Assembly: GCF_030129945.1 (NCBI RefSeq) | Contig: NZ_JARRAF010000011.1 | Location: forward strand, 90,785 to 154,784 | Direction of reading: 5' to 3' | Origin: Parachitinimonas caeni | GTDB taxonomy: Bacteria > Pseudomonadota > Gammaproteobacteria > Burkholderiales > Chitinimonadaceae | DNA: 64,000 bases | Shown here: positions 18,441-27,557 of the stretch, one piece after another | How positions within the stretch are numbered: position 1 is the stretch's first letter | How the letters are laid out: each line of letters opens with the position of its first letter | Notes under the pieces: model-generated | What the model saw: the letters and a program-made list of their open reading frames with translations, nothing else | Database searches by the model: none | Told to the model about the DNA's origin: nothing | Translations under genes and position numbers: made by a program

Positions 18441-19421
18441 CTAGCCCAATCTGTGAGTAGCCGCTCGCTGCAGACGATCTTCAATGGCCAGCCACGCCGG
18501 GCCTGCTGGTGGTGTCTCCAGCAATAGCAAGTCAAAGCCCTGACGGTCGAATTCCCGCAATGTGGCATACAGAATCCGAGCGTAAGACTCAGCATCTTCC
18601 GGCATGGTTTGGCCGTAAACCCCGGCCGGGTAGCTGACTGTTGGTGACCGGTGCAGCAAGGCCACACGCTTGCCGGCTGCCGTGCGCTGGATGGCTTCGG
18701 CAAGCAACAAGGGCAGGGCGCCGATGGTTAGTGGCGTATGCGGGGCATAGTGTGAATCAAGCAAGCCGGATACCCGAATCTTGGCGGTGTCTGACCGCCG
18801 ATGATGAACCAGTTTGCATCCCAATACCGCTTCAATCGCTTCAGCGGGAATACCACCCGGACGCAGTAACGTTGGTTCATCGGTTGTGAGGCCGACGATG
18901 GTGGACTCGACCCCGATCCGGCAGGGACCGCCGTCAAGAATCAGCGGCAGGGCATGACCGAATTCAGCCGCGACGTGGCTGGCCAAGGTCGGGCTGACGT
19001 GACCGAAGCGATTGGCGGAAGGTGCTGCGAGGCCGCCGCCAAATCGTGTTAGCAATTCATGGGTCAGCGGGTGAGCAGGGGCTCGCAGGCCAACGGTGTC
19101 TTGGCCGCCTGTCACGGCATCTGAAACGCCGGTCTGCCTGGGTAAGATCAGCGTGAGGGAGCCTGGCCAGAATGCGGCCGCAAGTTGGTAGGCAACCTCC
19201 GGAATATCACGAGCCCACTGGCTCAGCTGTTCGATGCCTGCAATATGCACAATGATCGGATGGTCGGAAGGCCGGCCCTTCATGGCGAAAATTTTCGCGA
19301 CAGCATCCGGTTGGCTGGCGTCGGCAGCGAGGCCATATACGGTTTCGGTGGGGATCGCAACCAGATCTCCCTGGCGCAGTAATGCCAGGGCCTGGTCGAT
19401 GTCGGTGCTGATGTGAGTCAT
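18441..19421 (-). CDS. L-threonylcarbamoyladenylate synthase (Sua5/YciO/YrdC family, long form)
   Basis: Makes threonylcarbamoyl-AMP for the t6A37 modification of ANN-decoding tRNAs. The YrdC domain (about residues 10-190) has GDLVAIPTETVYGLAADA, KIFAMKGRPSDHPIIVHI and LAAPSANRFGHVSPT; a C-terminal Sua5 domain (about 205-325) follows SGLLDSHYAPHTPL, marking the Sua5 long form. ATG at 19421 is preferred over a TTG four codons upstream. 326 residues. Single gene. Confidence 0.92.
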   Translation of the reverse strand: MTHISTDIDQALALLRQGDLVAIPTETVYGLAADASQPDAVAKIFAMKGRPSDHPIIVHIAGIEQLSQWARDIPEVAYQLAAAFWPGSLTLILPRQTGVSDAVTGGQDTVGLRAPAHPLTHELLTRFGGGLAAPSANRFGHVSPTLASHVAAEFGHALPLILDGGPCRIGVESTIVGLTTDEPTLLRPGGIPAEAIEAVLGCKLVHHRRSDTAKIRVSGLLDSHYAPHTPLTIGALPLLLAEAIQRTAAGKRVALLHRSPTVSYPAGVYGQTMPEDAESYARILYATLREFDRQGFDLLLLETPPAGPAWLAIEDRLQRAATHRLG

Positions 19422-19516
19422 GGCGGGCAACAATCATCTAAAGCCTGATTATACCCTGCCCGCCGTATCTGCTTGTCGGGGAGGCTGAATTCGCCCGGCT
19501 CAGGATTTTGAGGTGA

Positions 19517-20170
19517 TTATTGATCAGCCAGAACGCCGCGCCAGAACTGCTTGAGCGCAGAGGTCAATTCGGTGGCGAAGTCGGGTGCAAGCAGGCGTAA
19601 TGCAGGCCGCATCATGACTTCGCGCATGGCATCGGGGTAATCCAGCAACTGCCAGAGGCCGAGTGTCAGCGCGTAGGTGCGTACCATGAGGCGGGCACCC
19701 GAGCCGGTTTCGAGTACTGATAGCGCTGATTCGAGCGCGTTGCCAGTGCGCTCCAGCCGCTGTGCAAGCTGCAGCTTGAAGTTATAGACATGATCCTGAG
19801 CCAGGTTTTGCTCCAGAACACTGTTGGCCATGGCGGCCAGACGCAGAAACTCTGGGTGTTCCTGCAGATATTTTGCGTAGAACTCCAGAAACAGGTTGAC
19901 TCGTTCCCACGGGGTTCCGCTGGCAGTGAGGAAATGTTCTGTCAAACGGTCGAGCAGCGCCGAGAATTCCTGATCCAGCAAAGCGGTGAAGATTTCCTCC
20001 TTGGTCTGGAAGTACAGATAAACGGTGCCCTTGGCCAGCCCGGCTGCCTCAGCGATCCGGCTGACTGCTGGGAGTTGGCGAGTGTCCTCCAGATAGAGGC
20101 TGCGGGCAGCCGCCAACAGGCTGTCGCGTCGGGCTTGTTTGTCTTCATCAGCAATGGCGCGTTGTTTCAT
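19517..20170 (-). CDS. TetR-family transcriptional regulator
   Basis: A 217-residue protein with an N-terminal helix-turn-helix (SRIAEAAGLAKGTVYLYFQTKEEIFTALL) and a helical ligand-binding C-terminal region with no recognisable ligand. It lies downstream of an SDR gene on the same strand across a 265-base gap, so the SDR is a plausible target, but this is inference. The gap contains an AT-rich inverted repeat and a short fragment of the dispersed repeat. Confidence 0.88.
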   Translation of the reverse strand: MKQRAIADEDKQARRDSLLAAARSLYLEDTRQLPAVSRIAEAAGLAKGTVYLYFQTKEEIFTALLDQEFSALLDRLTEHFLTASGTPWERVNLFLEFYAKYLQEHPEFLRLAAMANSVLEQNLAQDHVYNFKLQLAQRLERTGNALESALSVLETGSGARLMVRTYALTLGLWQLLDYPDAMREVMMRPALRLLAPDFATELTSALKQFWRGVLADQ

Positions 20171-20310
20171 GGGTGTCTGTCCGAGTCAGTGGTTCATGGG
20201 GGCGATATTGTCGCCAGCCGGGTTGCCTGTCTAGTCTATTGGGCGGAGCCATTGTCGAATGAGCCTGTACGGGCGGGTCTTTAGGCTTTGTTGGTGTTTT
20301 TATATAACAT

Positions 20311-20367
20311 ATTGATTTTAATCATAATTAAGAGATTTTAAATTCAAATCCCTTATTTAAAATCAAT
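20311..20367. promoter_or_regulatory. AT-rich inverted repeat upstream of the tetR-type gene
   Basis: ATTGATTTTAAT (20311-20322) is mirrored by ATTTAAAATCAAT (20355-20367); the core ATTGATTTTA pairs perfectly over 10 bp. It could be an operator of the TetR regulator or part of its promoter (inference). Composition is far AT-richer than the flanks. Confidence 0.35.
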
Positions 20368-20376
20368 CGCTTGCAT

Positions 20377-20397
20377 GAAAACGTCAACAGAGTCCAG
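20377..20397 (-). repeat. Dispersed repeat, copy G (terminal fragment)
   Basis: On the minus strand it reads CTGGACTCTGTTGACGTTTT, a close match to the family terminus. The rest of the element is not recognisable next to it. Confidence 0.5.
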
Positions 20398-20435
20398 GGC
20401 TCTAACTTTGATTGCACGAGGATGATTGCTGGCAA

Positions 20436-21221
20436 TCAGTTCTTCATCAGCTGGTAAGCGATTTTGCTTTGTAAGGATCTTGGTGCCAGCCGATTGCCGA
20501 ATATGGTTAATTTATTGCCAAGGCCGGGGATGACGCTTGGCTTGCCACAAAACAACGCAGCCAACCCGGCATCGACAACGGGACGTGACTGCATCATGAA
20601 CAGCCTCTGATAAGGGGTGGTACGTTGCCCGGCTGCAGCCAAAAAGCCGGTCGCACTGACGCCAGGGGAGAGTACGCTGAGTTTGACCTTATGCGGCTTC
20701 AGTTCTTCATGCAGCGCTTCCCCAAACAACAGTACATAAGCCTTTGAGGCGCCATAAGCAGCGTAGGTGGGTGTTGCCTGATAGCCTCCAATGCTGGCAA
20801 CCAGCAGAATGTGCCCCTCTCCACGTTGGATCATGCTGCGGGCAAACAGATGCGTTAGCTCGGTCAGACTAAGTATGTTCAGCTGCAGCATATCCAGGGT
20901 CGCAGCCAAGGGCTGTTCGACGAACGGACCGTAAAGTCCGCACCCGGCGTTATTAATCAGGATATCGACATTGATTTTCTTTTGATCCAAATGTTGCTTG
21001 AGCGCAAGACCACTGCCGGGCAGTGCGAGGTCGGCAGCCTTGAGTTCTACTGCAACGTTGTGTCTGGCGCTAATGGTTGCCGCAAGCTGCTGCATGGGTT
21101 CCTGACGACGTGCAACCAGTATCAGATTGGCGCCTCTCTCGGCCAAGGCATGGGCAAAGTCGATACCAAAGCCGCTGGAGGCCCCGGTAATCAAAGCCCA
21201 CTTGCCGGTGAGTTTCTCCAT
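20436..21221 (-). CDS. Short-chain dehydrogenase/reductase (SDR)
   Basis: NAD(P)-dependent Rossmann oxidoreductase of 261 residues. Cofactor motif TGASSGFG near residue 14, INNAGCGLYGPF, catalytic Ser in LLVASIGGY and the YGASK catalytic Tyr/Lys pair. Looks like the DltE/YqjQ-type classical SDRs, which includes many uncharacterised ketone or alcohol oxidoreductases. An Arg in VARRQEP after strand 2 favours NADP(H). Substrate unknown. Confidence 0.88.
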   Translation of the reverse strand: MEKLTGKWALITGASSGFGIDFAHALAERGANLILVARRQEPMQQLAATISARHNVAVELKAADLALPGSGLALKQHLDQKKINVDILINNAGCGLYGPFVEQPLAATLDMLQLNILSLTELTHLFARSMIQRGEGHILLVASIGGYQATPTYAAYGASKAYVLLFGEALHEELKPHKVKLSVLSPGVSATGFLAAAGQRTTPYQRLFMMQSRPVVDAGLAALFCGKPSVIPGLGNKLTIFGNRLAPRSLQSKIAYQLMKN

Positions 21222-21381
21222 ATTGTTCTCCTGATAGGGTGTTTTTAAAATTTCTCTGGCCGCGTATTTTTATGACTTGCGGTCACTTTATATTTAGACA
21301 GCACAGGATAAGCCGTCAATAGCCAAGCATGGATATTCAGTATTTTGCGAAACGAGTGAGCTGATGATTCAGACCTTTAAT

Positions 21382-21411
21382 CTTGCAAAGCGGCGGATTC
21401 ATCCCCATCTA
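21382..21411 (+). promoter_or_regulatory. Candidate sigma32 (RpoH) promoter of the fmdB-DUF502-aspS operon
   Basis: CTTGCA (21382-21387), 15-base spacer, CCCCATCTA (21403-21411). The -10 fits the heat-shock consensus CCCCATnTA at every fixed position; the -35 differs from CTTGAA at one base. A housekeeping -10 TATAAT lies downstream at 21427-21432. Confidence 0.5.
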
Positions 21412-21426
21412 CAGCGTGCGCTGCGC

Positions 21427-21432
21427 TATAAT
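21427..21432 (+). promoter_or_regulatory. Consensus -10 element upstream of fmdB
   Basis: TATAAT followed by CGCCCCC, 70 bases before the fmdB-like ATG. No convincing -35 is seen at 16-18 bases. Confidence 0.4.
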
Positions 21433-21502
21433 CGCCCCCTTGTCCGTCGAAAACGGGTGTAGTTTTTGAGCGGCGCAGTACCAAGAAATAAAGGACACCA
21501 TC

Positions 21503-21772
21503 ATGCCTATCTACGAATACGCTTGTTCCGCTTGTGGCCATCATGCCGATGTATTGCAGAAATCATCGGATGCTCCGTTGACGGAGTGCCCGGCTTGCCA
21601 TCAGGCAACATACGCCAAACAGCTGTCTGCCGCAGGCTTTCAGCTGAAGGGCAGCGGTTGGTATGCCACCGACTTCAAGGGTGGCAGCTCCTCTGCCTCC
21701 TCTACGAAAACCGAATCCAGTAGTGAAGGCTCGGGCGGTTCCTGCCCTGGCGGCGGTTGCGCCTGCCACTGA
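21503..21772 (+). CDS. FmdB-family zinc-ribbon protein
   Basis: An 89-residue protein beginning MPIYEYACSACGHHADVLQ, with two CxxC pairs (CSAC, CPAC) forming a putative zinc ribbon, then KGSGWYATDF and a Ser/Gly-rich tail ending in CPGGGCACH. FmdB-type proteins are described as putative regulatory proteins; no activity is established. AAAGGA at 21490-21495 precedes the start. First gene of a run with DUF502 and aspS, a conserved betaproteobacterial neighbourhood. Confidence 0.88.
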   Translation: MPIYEYACSACGHHADVLQKSSDAPLTECPACHQATYAKQLSAAGFQLKGSGWYATDFKGGSSSASSTKTESSSEGSGGSCPGGGCACH

Positions 21773-21796
21773 CCGGGATCTTTGACCATCAAAACA

Positions 21797-22438
21797 ATGA
21801 AACGCTATTTCATCACCGGTCTGCTGATCTGGGTTCCTCTGGGTATCACCCTATGGGTCATTAGTGTGCTGGTCGGCACGCTTGATGACTTATTGTTCTT
21901 GCTCCCCCGTCGCTATCAGCCAACCGAGTGGCTGGGCTTCCATATTCCGGGTTTTGGCGTCATTCTGGCTTTAAGTATCGTCTTATCTACGGGCTTGCTG
22001 ACGGCGAACATTCTTGGCCAACGTCTGGTGACGATGTGGGAAGAGATTCTGGCGCGTATTCCGGTGGTGAAGTCGATTTATGGCAGCGTAAAGCAAGTAT
22101 CCGATACGCTGTTTTCTGGTAGTGGCCAAGCTTTCCGGAAAGCCCTGCTGGTACGGTTTCCGCATCAGGATGCTTGGACGATTGCGTTTCTGACAGGCTC
22201 TCCTTCTGGTGAGGTCGCCAGCCATCTTGGGGAGGAGCATGTGTCGGTTTATGTTCCGACGACGCCCAACCCGACGTCGGGCTATTTCGTCTTGGTCCCC
22301 AAGCGCGATACCTTCGAGCTGGAAATGAGTGTAGATGATGCACTCAAATATGTAATTTCCATGGGGGTGGTCGCACCCAGCCCCAAGGCAGCCGAGCTGC
22401 GTCTGCAGTCTGGCGACGAGCATAATCGCAAGGGCTAG
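21797..22438 (+). CDS. DUF502 family inner-membrane protein
   Basis: A 213-residue membrane protein starting MKRYFITGLLIWVPLGITLWV. Two hydrophobic segments (about residues 5-28 and 50-72) are followed by a soluble domain with IPVVKSIYGSVKQVSDTLF and VYVPTTPNPTSGYFVLVP, the DUF502 signatures. Function unknown. A TTG at 21782, with GGGA four bases before it, would add five residues and may be the true start; the ATG at 21797 has no clear ribosome binding site. Between fmdB and aspS in a likely operon. Confidence 0.87.
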   Translation: MKRYFITGLLIWVPLGITLWVISVLVGTLDDLLFLLPRRYQPTEWLGFHIPGFGVILALSIVLSTGLLTANILGQRLVTMWEEILARIPVVKSIYGSVKQVSDTLFSGSGQAFRKALLVRFPHQDAWTIAFLTGSPSGEVASHLGEEHVSVYVPTTPNPTSGYFVLVPKRDTFELEMSVDDALKYVISMGVVAPSPKAAELRLQSGDEHNRKG

Positions 22439-22539
22439 GCGGCCACCCCGCTTAGCCCGTCAATCGCCGACCTTTCGGCCCCCTGTTTTTCTAGTTTCCT
22501 GACTTTGTCGCCATTACCATCCAAATTAGGGGTTTACTC

Positions 22540-24330
22540 ATGCGTACCGATTATTGCGGCTTGATCGACAAGCGTTTTCTTTCTCAAACCGTCACCATTA
22601 AAGGCTGGGCGCATCGCCGTCGCGATCATGGTGGTGTGATTTTCATTGACTTGCGTGATCGTGAGGGTCTGGTGCAAGTTGTGATTGATCCGGATACTCC
22701 GGAGGCATTCAAGATTGCGGATACTGTTCGCAGCGAGTTTGTGCTGGAGATCAAGGGTATTGTGCGCGCGCGTCCGGAGGGGACGACCAATGCCAATCTG
22801 GTTTCTGGCGAGATCGAAATCCTGGCCAAGGAGATCAGTGTTCTCAACAGCGCGGTGACGCCGCCGTTCCAGATTGATGATGAGCATCTGTCTGAAATGA
22901 CCCGTCTGCAGCATCGCGTGATGGATTTGCGTCGTCCTGCGATGCAGAAAAACCTGCGTTTACGCTATAAGGTTGCCTTGCTGGTACGTAATTTCCTCGA
23001 TTCTCGTGGCTTTATCGATGTCGAAACCCCGATGCTGACGCGTTCGACGCCGGAAGGCGCGCGCGACTATCTCGTGCCTAGCCGGGTCCATGACGGTCAG
23101 TTTTTTGCGCTGCCGCAATCGCCTCAGCTGTTCAAGCAGCTGCTGATGGTGGCAGGCTTCGACCGTTATTACCAGATCACCAAGTGCTTCCGTGACGAAG
23201 ATTTGCGTGCCGATCGTCAACCCGAATTCACTCAGATCGATATCGAGACTTCCTTCCTCGACGAAAACGAGATCATGGACATTATGGAAGACATGGCTCG
23301 CCATGTGTTCATGGAAGCCATTGGCGTGGACTTGGGCAAATTCCCGCGCATGCAGTACGACGATGCCATGTTCTACTATGGCTCGGATAAGCCAGATATG
23401 CGCGTTAGCCTCAAGTTCACAGAGCTGACCGATGTGATGAAGGAAGTACCTTTCAAGGTATTCAGTGGGGCCGCCAATATGGCAGGCGGCCGAGTAGTGG
23501 GCTTGCGGGTGCCGGGTGGTGCAGCGTTCAGCCGTTCCGAGATTGATGCCTGGACGCAATTTGTTGGCATTTATGGCGCCAAGGGATTGGCTTATATCAA
23601 GGTCAACGACGTCACCCAGCCGAACGAAACCGGATTGCAGTCGCCAATCGTCAAGAATCTGACGGAAGCCGCGCTGAAAGCAACGCTGGAACGTACTGGC
23701 GCACAAAATGGCGACATTATCTTCTTTGGTGCAGACAAGACCAAGGTGGTAAACGAAGCCATCGGCGCTTTACGTTTGAAGATCGGCCATGAGAAGGGCG
23801 AGGCGGGCGGATACTTCGTCAGAGAGTGGCGCCCGTTGTGGGTTGTTGATTTCCCGATGTTCGAGTACGACGAAGAAGACAAGCGCTATGTCGCTTGCCA
23901 CCACCCCTTCACCTCGCCCAAGGTTGAGCATATTGAGCTGCTGAAGACCAATCCGGGCCAGTGCAAGGCGCGCGCTTACGATATGGTGTTGAACGGCTGG
24001 GAAATTGGCGGTGGCTCGATTCGTATCCATCGCGCCGACATGCAATCCACCGTATTTGATGCTTTGGGTATTGGGGAAGAGGAAGCCCGCAACAAGTTTG
24101 GCTTCTTGCTCGACAACCTGGCCTATGGCGCGCCGCCACATGGCGGTCTGGCTTTCGGATTGGATCGTTTAGTGACCTTGATGACAGGTGCCGAGTCGAT
24201 CCGTGATGTGATTGCCTTCCCGAAAACACAGCGCGCACAGTGTTTGTTGACTAATGCACCTAACGCAGTGGATGAGAAGCAGTTGCGTGAATTACATATC
24301 AAGTTGCGCAACCCAACTCAAGTGGCTTGA
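22540..24330 (+). CDS. aspS: Aspartate-tRNA ligase (Asp/Asn, bacterial type)
   Basis: Class II synthetase of 596 residues. The N-terminal anticodon-binding OB fold begins [20 protein letters not shown]; motif 1 lies around [15 protein letters not shown], motif 2 in [20 protein letters not shown] and motif 3 in [13 protein letters not shown]. The GAD insertion domain of the bacterial type is present. Whether the enzyme is discriminating depends on gatCAB, not visible here. AGGGG upstream of the ATG; a terminator follows. Confidence 0.97.
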   Translation: MRTDYCGLIDKRFLSQTVTIKGWAHRRRDHGGVIFIDLRDREGLVQVVIDPDTPEAFKIADTVRSEFVLEIKGIVRARPEGTTNANLVSGEIEILAKEISVLNSAVTPPFQIDDEHLSEMTRLQHRVMDLRRPAMQKNLRLRYKVALLVRNFLDSRGFIDVETPMLTRSTPEGARDYLVPSRVHDGQFFALPQSPQLFKQLLMVAGFDRYYQITKCFRDEDLRADRQPEFTQIDIETSFLDENEIMDIMEDMARHVFMEAIGVDLGKFPRMQYDDAMFYYGSDKPDMRVSLKFTELTDVMKEVPFKVFSGAANMAGGRVVGLRVPGGAAFSRSEIDAWTQFVGIYGAKGLAYIKVNDVTQPNETGLQSPIVKNLTEAALKATLERTGAQNGDIIFFGADKTKVVNEAIGALRLKIGHEKGEAGGYFVREWRPLWVVDFPMFEYDEEDKRYVACHHPFTSPKVEHIELLKTNPGQCKARAYDMVLNGWEIGGGSIRIHRADMQSTVFDALGIGEEEARNKFGFLLDNLAYGAPPHGGLAFGLDRLVTLMTGAESIRDVIAFPKTQRAQCLLTNAPNAVDEKQLRELHIKLRNPTQVA

Positions 24331-24357
24331 TCGCTAAGTCGTCAGAGGTTGAAAGAA

Positions 24358-24387
24358 AATCGGCGCCGTGTGCGCCGATTTTTTTAT
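24358..24387 (+). terminator. Rho-independent terminator after aspS
   Basis: Stem AATCGGCGC / GCGCCGATT with loop CGTGT, then a run of T to 24387. Confidence 0.9.
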
Positions 24388-24409
24388 CTATTCCTGCTTC
24401 AGCAACAAT

Positions 24410-24681
24410 AGGCTCGGTTGACATTTTTGTCTTCGGGCCGTGTTTCGTTGGATTGGGGTCTAGTGCAAGGCGAAAAGTGCGACGCTTTGCAGCAACTGCC
24501 ACGCAAGGGCCGGGGTCGATTTTTGAGTATGGCGCTGTGAGGGTTCGCTCAGCTGTAATCACCCTGCTGTGTGTAGTGGTTGGAATTTTGGCACATTAAC
24601 CTCAATGGGCTATGCCTCGTGGCTATTGCCCAACCCCGAAACTCATTCGGCGTAACCAGAAGCAAAACGTCAACAGCGCTA
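24410..24681. repeat. Dispersed repeat, copy B (both ends present)
   Basis: Left end AGGCTCGGTTGACATTTTTG at 24410; the right end read in reverse complement is AGCGCTGTTGACGTTTTGCT (ending 24680). The two ends are imperfect inverted repeats continuing inward through CGTGTTTCGTTGGATTGGGG and GAGTTTCGGGGTTGGG. About 270 bp, no coding capacity, between the aspS terminator and a solute-binding protein gene. The layout is like a MITE (non-autonomous transposable element). Confidence 0.65.
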
Positions 24682-24698
24682 CGTCATTGGCGAGATTT

Positions 24699-25430
24699 TC
24701 ACGGAGAGCGGTGGTCGTAAAGTCGATCAATTCTCGCGCTTGTACCATCCTGAATCAGGGTGTTTAAGGCATTTTCCATTTGACGGATCAAGCTGTCCGG
24801 AGCTTCGAGATTACAGGCCAGATAGAGGTCGGCATGATTAAACGAGAGCAAGGGCATAATGTCTCCTGCCAGGCCGCGTCTAGCCAGCAGTTGGGCGCCT
24901 TCGTAGCGTCCAGATGCCCATAGATCAATCCGACCTGCCATCAGCTTACCAGGATTGAGATTGTCATCCGGTGCCGTGTCTACCCGATAGCCCTTGCTCC
25001 GGAAGTAATTATCCCGAATGTCTCCGTTATACGTGCCAATTACATAAGCGCGGGCATCTTCCAGCGATCGCAAAGAGATTTTCCGTTCAGCTTTGCCGTA
25101 AAGCACCCAGTCGGTGGAGGCGAGTGGCCCAATCCACTTGAATAGCGGTTCGCGTTCTTTGGTGCGGGTCGTTGCAAAGACGCAAGTCAGCTTCTGTGTC
25201 AGCGCCATCTCATAAGCGCGGCGCCAAGGCAACAAGTCGATCTGGTAGCGTATACCGGTCTTTTCCATCATCAGGCGTACCTTGTCAGCGGCAATGCCGA
25301 CGATTTTGCCATCGACCAGCATATTGAAAGGGGGTGAGTCCTCAGTGTTCAGCGTAACCAAAAGGGGCGATGCGGCACACACCCCCCATAGCAGGGTCGT
25401 ACACGCGAAGACGGTTTGCAGTTTTGGCAT
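24699..25430 (-). CDS. Periplasmic solute-binding protein, family 3 (amino-acid-binding type)
   Basis: A 243-residue protein with a signal peptide (about residues 1-20, cleavage near CAASP). TLNTEDSPPFNMLVDGKIVGIAADKVRLMME is the typical N-terminal lobe of family-3 binding proteins; LLPWRRAYEMAL and YVIGTYNGDIRDNYFRSKGY support it. Members without an adjacent permease, as here, are common in betaproteobacteria and may serve as sensory rather than transport proteins (inference). Ligand unknown. It ends just after repeat copy B. Confidence 0.85.
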   Translation of the reverse strand: MPKLQTVFACTTLLWGVCAASPLLVTLNTEDSPPFNMLVDGKIVGIAADKVRLMMEKTGIRYQIDLLPWRRAYEMALTQKLTCVFATTRTKEREPLFKWIGPLASTDWVLYGKAERKISLRSLEDARAYVIGTYNGDIRDNYFRSKGYRVDTAPDDNLNPGKLMAGRIDLWASGRYEGAQLLARRGLAGDIMPLLSFNHADLYLACNLEAPDSLIRQMENALNTLIQDGTSARIDRLYDHRSP

Positions 25431-25828
25431 AGCTGGTCCCCACTTTATCTGCTGGCGTGGATTGCGTGATGAGTGCTGAGTTATGACTGTTTAATGATCT
25501 GTGGCGAGTGATCGTTACGTAAGTGACGGGGCACACAGATTGAATGTACGACAGCTACTCCTCCATTCTGCGTGGTTGAAAAGTCGGACGGTTGCAGTGC
25601 TTTGCGATTCAGCCCAGGTGCTCACCGACGTTGCCATCTATAGAAGTGTAGAGAGTCAAGGTGATTTTGTCGGATCCCCATGATAAGTGGTGATAGGTTG
25701 TTTGACACTGTTAAATCAAAGAAGACCATATGGCGGGGTGGCAACCGCTTGCATTGATGTGCTCAGGTTTTGAACAGCCACCAGTGGCAAGCAAGTGATG
25801 GAGCTTATTGAGTCGTGATGAGAGGGTG
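25431..25828. other. Intergenic region between solute-binding and PAS-protein genes
   Basis: No gene supported in 398 bases between divergent genes. A perfect -35 TTGACA at 25702-25707 is followed at 18-19 bases by CATATG, a possible weak promoter for the PAS protein. Confidence 0.4.
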
Positions 25829-26500
25829 ATGAGCGCAAACCAAGGGACATTGATAATCGCGCTGCAGCGAGGGTTGGTTGGGGCTGCCGCACTCTGGCCA
25901 TGCTATGGCAATGCTGCGACGGCTGAGCCGAGGACATGGCCGGTGGCTGTGACCTGGCTGCTAGGCTTGGTGATTGGGGTGTGTGCAGGAGGATTCTGGC
26001 AGAGGGCAAGTATTCGAAAACAGCAGAGTGAGATGGTGATCGCTCTGCGGCAAGCGATGCAGGAGGGTGATTTTGCTGCACGTCTGCGGTTGGCTGACCA
26101 TGCTTCCCAGCCACAACTGGCCGAAATATTCAACGAACTGATGGCTACCATGGATATTCAGGACAGGGTCTGGCAACGTGACAGGCGTTTGTGGCAGGCG
26201 ACACTTGATGCCGCCCCCGTTGCTATCTGGGTCAAAGATCTGGCAGGGCGTTACGTCCTGGTAAACCAGCGGGCGAAGATCAGCTTGGGGGAATCGTGCC
26301 TGGGCCAGACGGACAGCGAGCTAATGAGTGCGGAACTGTCTGCCAGTGAACGCCAGGACGATCGTAACGTCCTGCTAGGACAGCCGCGCTTGCCGGACGT
26401 GGTTAAACGAAACATTAAATTTGCAGTGCTGGATGCCGACGGGCAGCCCATGGCGGTCTGCGGCGTGGAGGGGGACTTCGAGGATGGGAGAGTGGGGTGA
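25829..26500 (+). CDS. Membrane-anchored PAS-domain protein without output domain
   Basis: A 223-residue protein. A first hydrophobic stretch (about 8-25) and a clear membrane helix (WPVAVTWLLGLVIGVCAGGFW, about 38-58) are followed by a short HAMP-like region with MQEGDFAARLRLADHA and a PAS domain (about 118-215) containing LDAAPVAIWVKDLAGRYVLVNQRAKI. It ends within the PAS domain, and no kinase, GGDEF or EAL part follows, so it is either a stand-alone sensor or the remains of a longer regulator. ATG at 25829 has AGAGGG just upstream. Only 18 bases separate its stop from the convergent K+ channel gene. Confidence 0.7.
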   Translation: MSANQGTLIIALQRGLVGAAALWPCYGNAATAEPRTWPVAVTWLLGLVIGVCAGGFWQRASIRKQQSEMVIALRQAMQEGDFAARLRLADHASQPQLAEIFNELMATMDIQDRVWQRDRRLWQATLDAAPVAIWVKDLAGRYVLVNQRAKISLGESCLGQTDSELMSAELSASERQDDRNVLLGQPRLPDVVKRNIKFAVLDADGQPMAVCGVEGDFEDGRVG

Positions 26501-26518
26501 CTTACCTCCTTCGGCGCG

Positions 26519-27538
26519 TCACCCAATAGAAAGGTTGCTGGCGAGCTGGGCGATTCTGGACGACTCGCCCATCATGATCAGCATGTCTCCCGACTCAATC
26601 CGCATAGTGGGGGAGGGGTTGAAGTGGTAGCCCGATCCACCAGTTCGATGCACTGCCACCAGCGATACGCCTTCGACATCCAGCAGATTCAGCTCATCCA
26701 GAGACCGGCCGATATGAGGGGAATTGTGCGGAATGCCGATTTCCTCCACACGGATGGACTGATCCTTAGCACGTAGCATCATGTCCAGAAAGGTCACTAC
26801 CGATGGCCGTACCAGTTCCGACACCATGCGCAAGCCACCAATGAAGTTGGGGAGGACCACACCATCTGCGCCGACGGAACGCAATTTCTGTTGCGATGAC
26901 TCGTCCACCGCTTTGGCGATGATGCGCATATCCTTGTTCAGGCCTTTGGCGGTCAATACCAGAAACAGGTTGTCTGCATCGGTGTGCAGTGTCGCAATCA
27001 GGCCGGCAGCCCGTGCCACACCGGCCTGAAGCAATGCCTCGTCCTGGGTGGCGTCACCTTCGATAGTCAGGATGCCACGGTCACGCAGGCTCTGGATCTT
27101 GGCTGGATCGGCTTCTACCACGACATAGTGGCGGCCTGTCTTTTCAAGTTCCTCAACGGCATAGAAGCCTGTCGAGCCATAACCGCAGACGATGTAATGG
27201 CCTGACAGCCGGTTGATGGCTTTGGTCATCTTGGTTCTCCGAATCGCATGGGTTAACTCTCCTTCAATGACCAAAGCCGCTAGCGATGTCACGGAATACA
27301 GCAGCACGCCCGAGCCGAACAAAATCAGCACAATGGTGAACAGCCTGCCCTCATGGGTGAGGGGGTGGGTTTCGCCATAGCCAATCGTCGCCAGCGTGAT
27401 GACCGTCATGTAAAGCCCATCAAACCAAGACCAGTCTTCAACCCAGACATAGCCGGCACTGCCAAAGACCAGTACGGCACTGGTCAGCAGAGACAGGCGG
27501 AAAATCTGGGTATAGATCTGGCGCATGGGTGAGTGCAT
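26519..27538 (-). CDS. Potassium channel family protein with TrkA-N (RCK) domain
   Basis: Ligand-gated K+ channel of the two-transmembrane RCK type, 339 residues. The pore region FDGLYMTVITLATIGYGETHPLT contains the GYG filter between two membrane helices. A cytoplasmic RCK domain follows: YIVCGYGSTGFYAVEELEK (Rossmann start), EGDATQDEALLQAGVARA, and a TrkA-C-like end. The frame is open to 27613, overlapping hslO, but ATG at 27538 begins 19 bases after the hslO stop; a second ATG at 27526 is possible. Third gene of bph-hslO-channel. Confidence 0.9.
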   Translation of the reverse strand: MHSPMRQIYTQIFRLSLLTSAVLVFGSAGYVWVEDWSWFDGLYMTVITLATIGYGETHPLTHEGRLFTIVLILFGSGVLLYSVTSLAALVIEGELTHAIRRTKMTKAINRLSGHYIVCGYGSTGFYAVEELEKTGRHYVVVEADPAKIQSLRDRGILTIEGDATQDEALLQAGVARAAGLIATLHTDADNLFLVLTAKGLNKDMRIIAKAVDESSQQKLRSVGADGVVLPNFIGGLRMVSELVRPSVVTFLDMMLRAKDQSIRVEEIGIPHNSPHIGRSLDELNLLDVEGVSLVAVHRTGGSGYHFNPSPTMRIESGDMLIMMGESSRIAQLASNLSIG

Positions 27539-27557
27539 AAGCTGTGATGCAATCGGG

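Noticed and set aside
22960..23706. 248-codon minus-strand frame inside aspS
   Set aside because: Antisense of a highly conserved synthetase; no family resemblance.
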